From the NCBI GenBank assembly GCA_035610835.1, contig CM069455.1, positions 45,586,074-45,650,073 on the forward strand: 64,000 nt of DNA, read 5' to 3'. Positions within the stretch are counted from its first letter, which is position 1. Each line of letters starts with the position of its first letter. This stretch comes from Ophiura sarsii. Taxonomy: Eukaryota; Echinodermata; Ophiuroidea; Amphilepidida; Ophiuridae. Below, one piece after another: positions 62,261-64,000 of this stretch. The notes beneath the pieces were generated by a model. That model saw only the letters and a list, made by a program, of their open reading frames with translations, was not told where the DNA came from and made no database searches. Made by a program: the position numbers and the translations under genes.

Positions 62261-63840
62261 GAGATCCGTAAGGCCTATCTTGATGGGACTTGGTGAAGAG
62301 AAGGGTGGTGGTAAGTTCTTTTGCTGATTAAATTTTCAAGGTCATTGGAGGTCATTCAAGGTCATCGGGGTCAAATATGTTTAAAACTTTTGTGACGTGT
62401 TGTAACGCGATATCTGGAGATCCGTAAGGCCTATCTTGATGGGACTTGATGGAAGGAAGGGGGTGGTGTGTTCTTTTGCTGATTACATTTTCAAGGTCAT
62501 TGGAGGTCATAAAAGGTCATCGGGGTCAAATATGGGGTCAAATAAGATCCGTAAGGCCTATCTTGATGGGATTTGGTGGAAGGAAGGGGGGGGGGGGGGG
62601 GCGGGTGTGTTCTTTTAGCTGATTAAATTTTCAAGGTCGTTCAAGGTCATCTGGGGTCAAATATTGGGTCAAATAGATCAGTAAAGCTTATCTTGATGGG
62701 ATTCGGTGGATGGAAGGGGGGGGTGCGTTCTTTTTGTTGATAATATTTTCATGGTCATCGGAGGTCATTCAAGGTCATCTGGGGTCAAATAAGATCCGTA
62801 AGGCCTATCGTGATGGTATTTGGTGGAGGAAATGGGGGTGGTGTGTTTGATTTGCTGATATAATTTCTAAGGTCATCGGAGGTCATTCAAGGTCATATGG
62901 GGGTCAAATAAGATCCATGTGTCTATCTTGATGGGATTTGGTGGAGGGAAGGGGGTGGTGTGTTCTTTTAGCTGATTACATTTTCGAGGTCATTCAAGGT
63001 CATCTGGGGTCAAATATGGGGTCAAATAGATCAGTAAGGCCTATCTTGATGGGATTCGGTGGATGGAAGGGGGTGGTGCCGTGCGTTCTTTTTGTTGATA
63101 ACATTTTCACGGTCATCGGAGGTCATTCAAGGTCATCTGGGGTCAAATAAGATCCGTAAGGCCTATCGTGATGGAATTTGGTGAAGGGAATGGGGGTGGT
63201 GTGTTCTTTTTGCTGATAGAATTTGTAAGGTCATCGGAGGTCATTCAAGGTCATCTGTGGGTCAAATAATACCCATAAGGCCTATTTTGAAGGGATTTGG
63301 TGGAAGGAAGGGGGATGGTGTGTACTTTTGCTGATTAAATTTTCAAGGTCATCGGAGGTCATTCAAGGTCATCTGGGTCAAATATAGGGTCAAATAAATC
63401 AGTAAGCCCTATCTTGATGGGATTCGGTGGATGAAAGGGTGTTGGTGTGTTATTTTTGCTGATAAAATTTTCAAGGTCATCAGAGGTCATTCAAGGTAAT
63501 CTAGGGTCAAATAAGATCCGTAAGGACTATCGTGATTGGATTTGGTGGAGGGAAGGGAGGTGGTGTGTTCTTTTGCTGATTACATTTTCAAGGTCATCCG
63601 AGGTCATTCAAGGTCATAATAAGATTCGTAAGGCCTATCTTTATGGGATTTGGTAAAGGAAAGGGGTTGTTTGTTCTTTTTGCTGATTAAATTTTCAAGG
63701 TCATCCGAGGTCATTCAAGGTCATCAGGGGTCAAATAAGATCTGTAAGGCCTATCTTGATGATATTTGGTTGAGGGAATGGGGGTGGCGTGTTCTTTTAG
63801 TTAATTGAATTTTGGAGGTCATCAGAGGTCATTGTACGGT
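62261..63840 (+). repeat. Minisatellite, ~13 units of 110-160 bp, AGGTCA-rich
   Basis: Each unit has GATCCGTAAGGCCTATCTTG, ATGGGATTTGGTGGAxGGAA, a G-rich patch, TGTGTTCTTTTxGCTGATTA, then AGGTCATCGGAGGTCATTCA, AGGTCATCTGGGGTCAAAT. The AAGGCCTATC phrase recurs about thirteen times from 62270 to 63740. Unit length varies by indels. Open frames through it are not genes. A G run of ~14 nt lies at 62587-62600. Confidence 0.92.
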
Positions 63841-64000
63841 ATACAAGAAAATAAATGAAGTAAGGACAACCAGATCAGATGTCAAGTGTCGTAACTATGT
63901 GTATTTTAAAAAGAAGAGCATGGTGTTTCTGCCCCACCAAACGGACCTAATTAAAATAGCAATAGAAATTGGGAGGTATACGTATGCCATCCTGACAAGA

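Overview
This is intron- and repeat-rich animal DNA, not microbial. The evidence is multi-exon GT-AG genes with phase-conserved domain exons, LINE and DIRS-type retroelements, dozens of inverted-repeat DNA elements, telomere-like TTAGGG repeats and a 100-N scaffold gap. The receptor type and the repeat texture suggest a marine deuterostome invertebrate such as an echinoderm or hemichordate. That placement is inference; no species-diagnostic gene is visible.

The one clear host gene occupies about 0.9-16.6 kb on the + strand. Its exons encode, in order, an LDLa module, a CUB domain, two more LDLa modules, a leucine-rich-repeat N-cap, four LRR exons, and a large terminal exon with the hinge and all seven transmembrane helices of a relaxin-receptor/GRL101-type (type C) LGR GPCR. 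Splice phases are consistent throughout: phase 1 for the LDLa/CUB exons, phase 2 for the LRR and 7TM exons. The first exons lie upstream of the window. A further LRR-plus-hinge exon of the same type lies alone at 40.2 kb, beyond the scaffold gap. It is either part of a second receptor copy or a displaced exon.

From 16.6 to 47 kb almost everything is repeats: MITEs, fold-back elements, tRNA-like sequences, telomere-like tracts and a deeply nested block (29.8-37.6 kb). A short acidic C-terminal coding fragment with a poly(A) signal sits just before the gap.

A 5'-truncated LINE with a reverse transcriptase lies at 47.7-49.8 kb. A tandem duplication of about 1.2 kb (50.8-54.6 kb) has one copy split by a 1.3 kb inverted-repeat element with a 9-bp target duplication. 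A DIRS-type tyrosine-recombinase retrotransposon (about 55.6-62.2 kb) carries Gag, RT, RNase H and recombinase regions but is broken by frameshifts, an in-frame TAG, a 166-bp duplication and an internal mosaic. The window ends in a minisatellite of about 13 units rich in AGGTCA half-sites.

The most unusual pattern is a set of inverted-repeat elements whose arms are filled with reiterations of one short word, a different word in each element (for example CAACTGTTG, GACTAGTC, GAGTCAATTGACTC, AAAGTATACTTT, AGAACC/GGTTCT, GGGTCA, GCGCTAATTGCGC). Several share a CAC...AAAA terminus and TA flanks.
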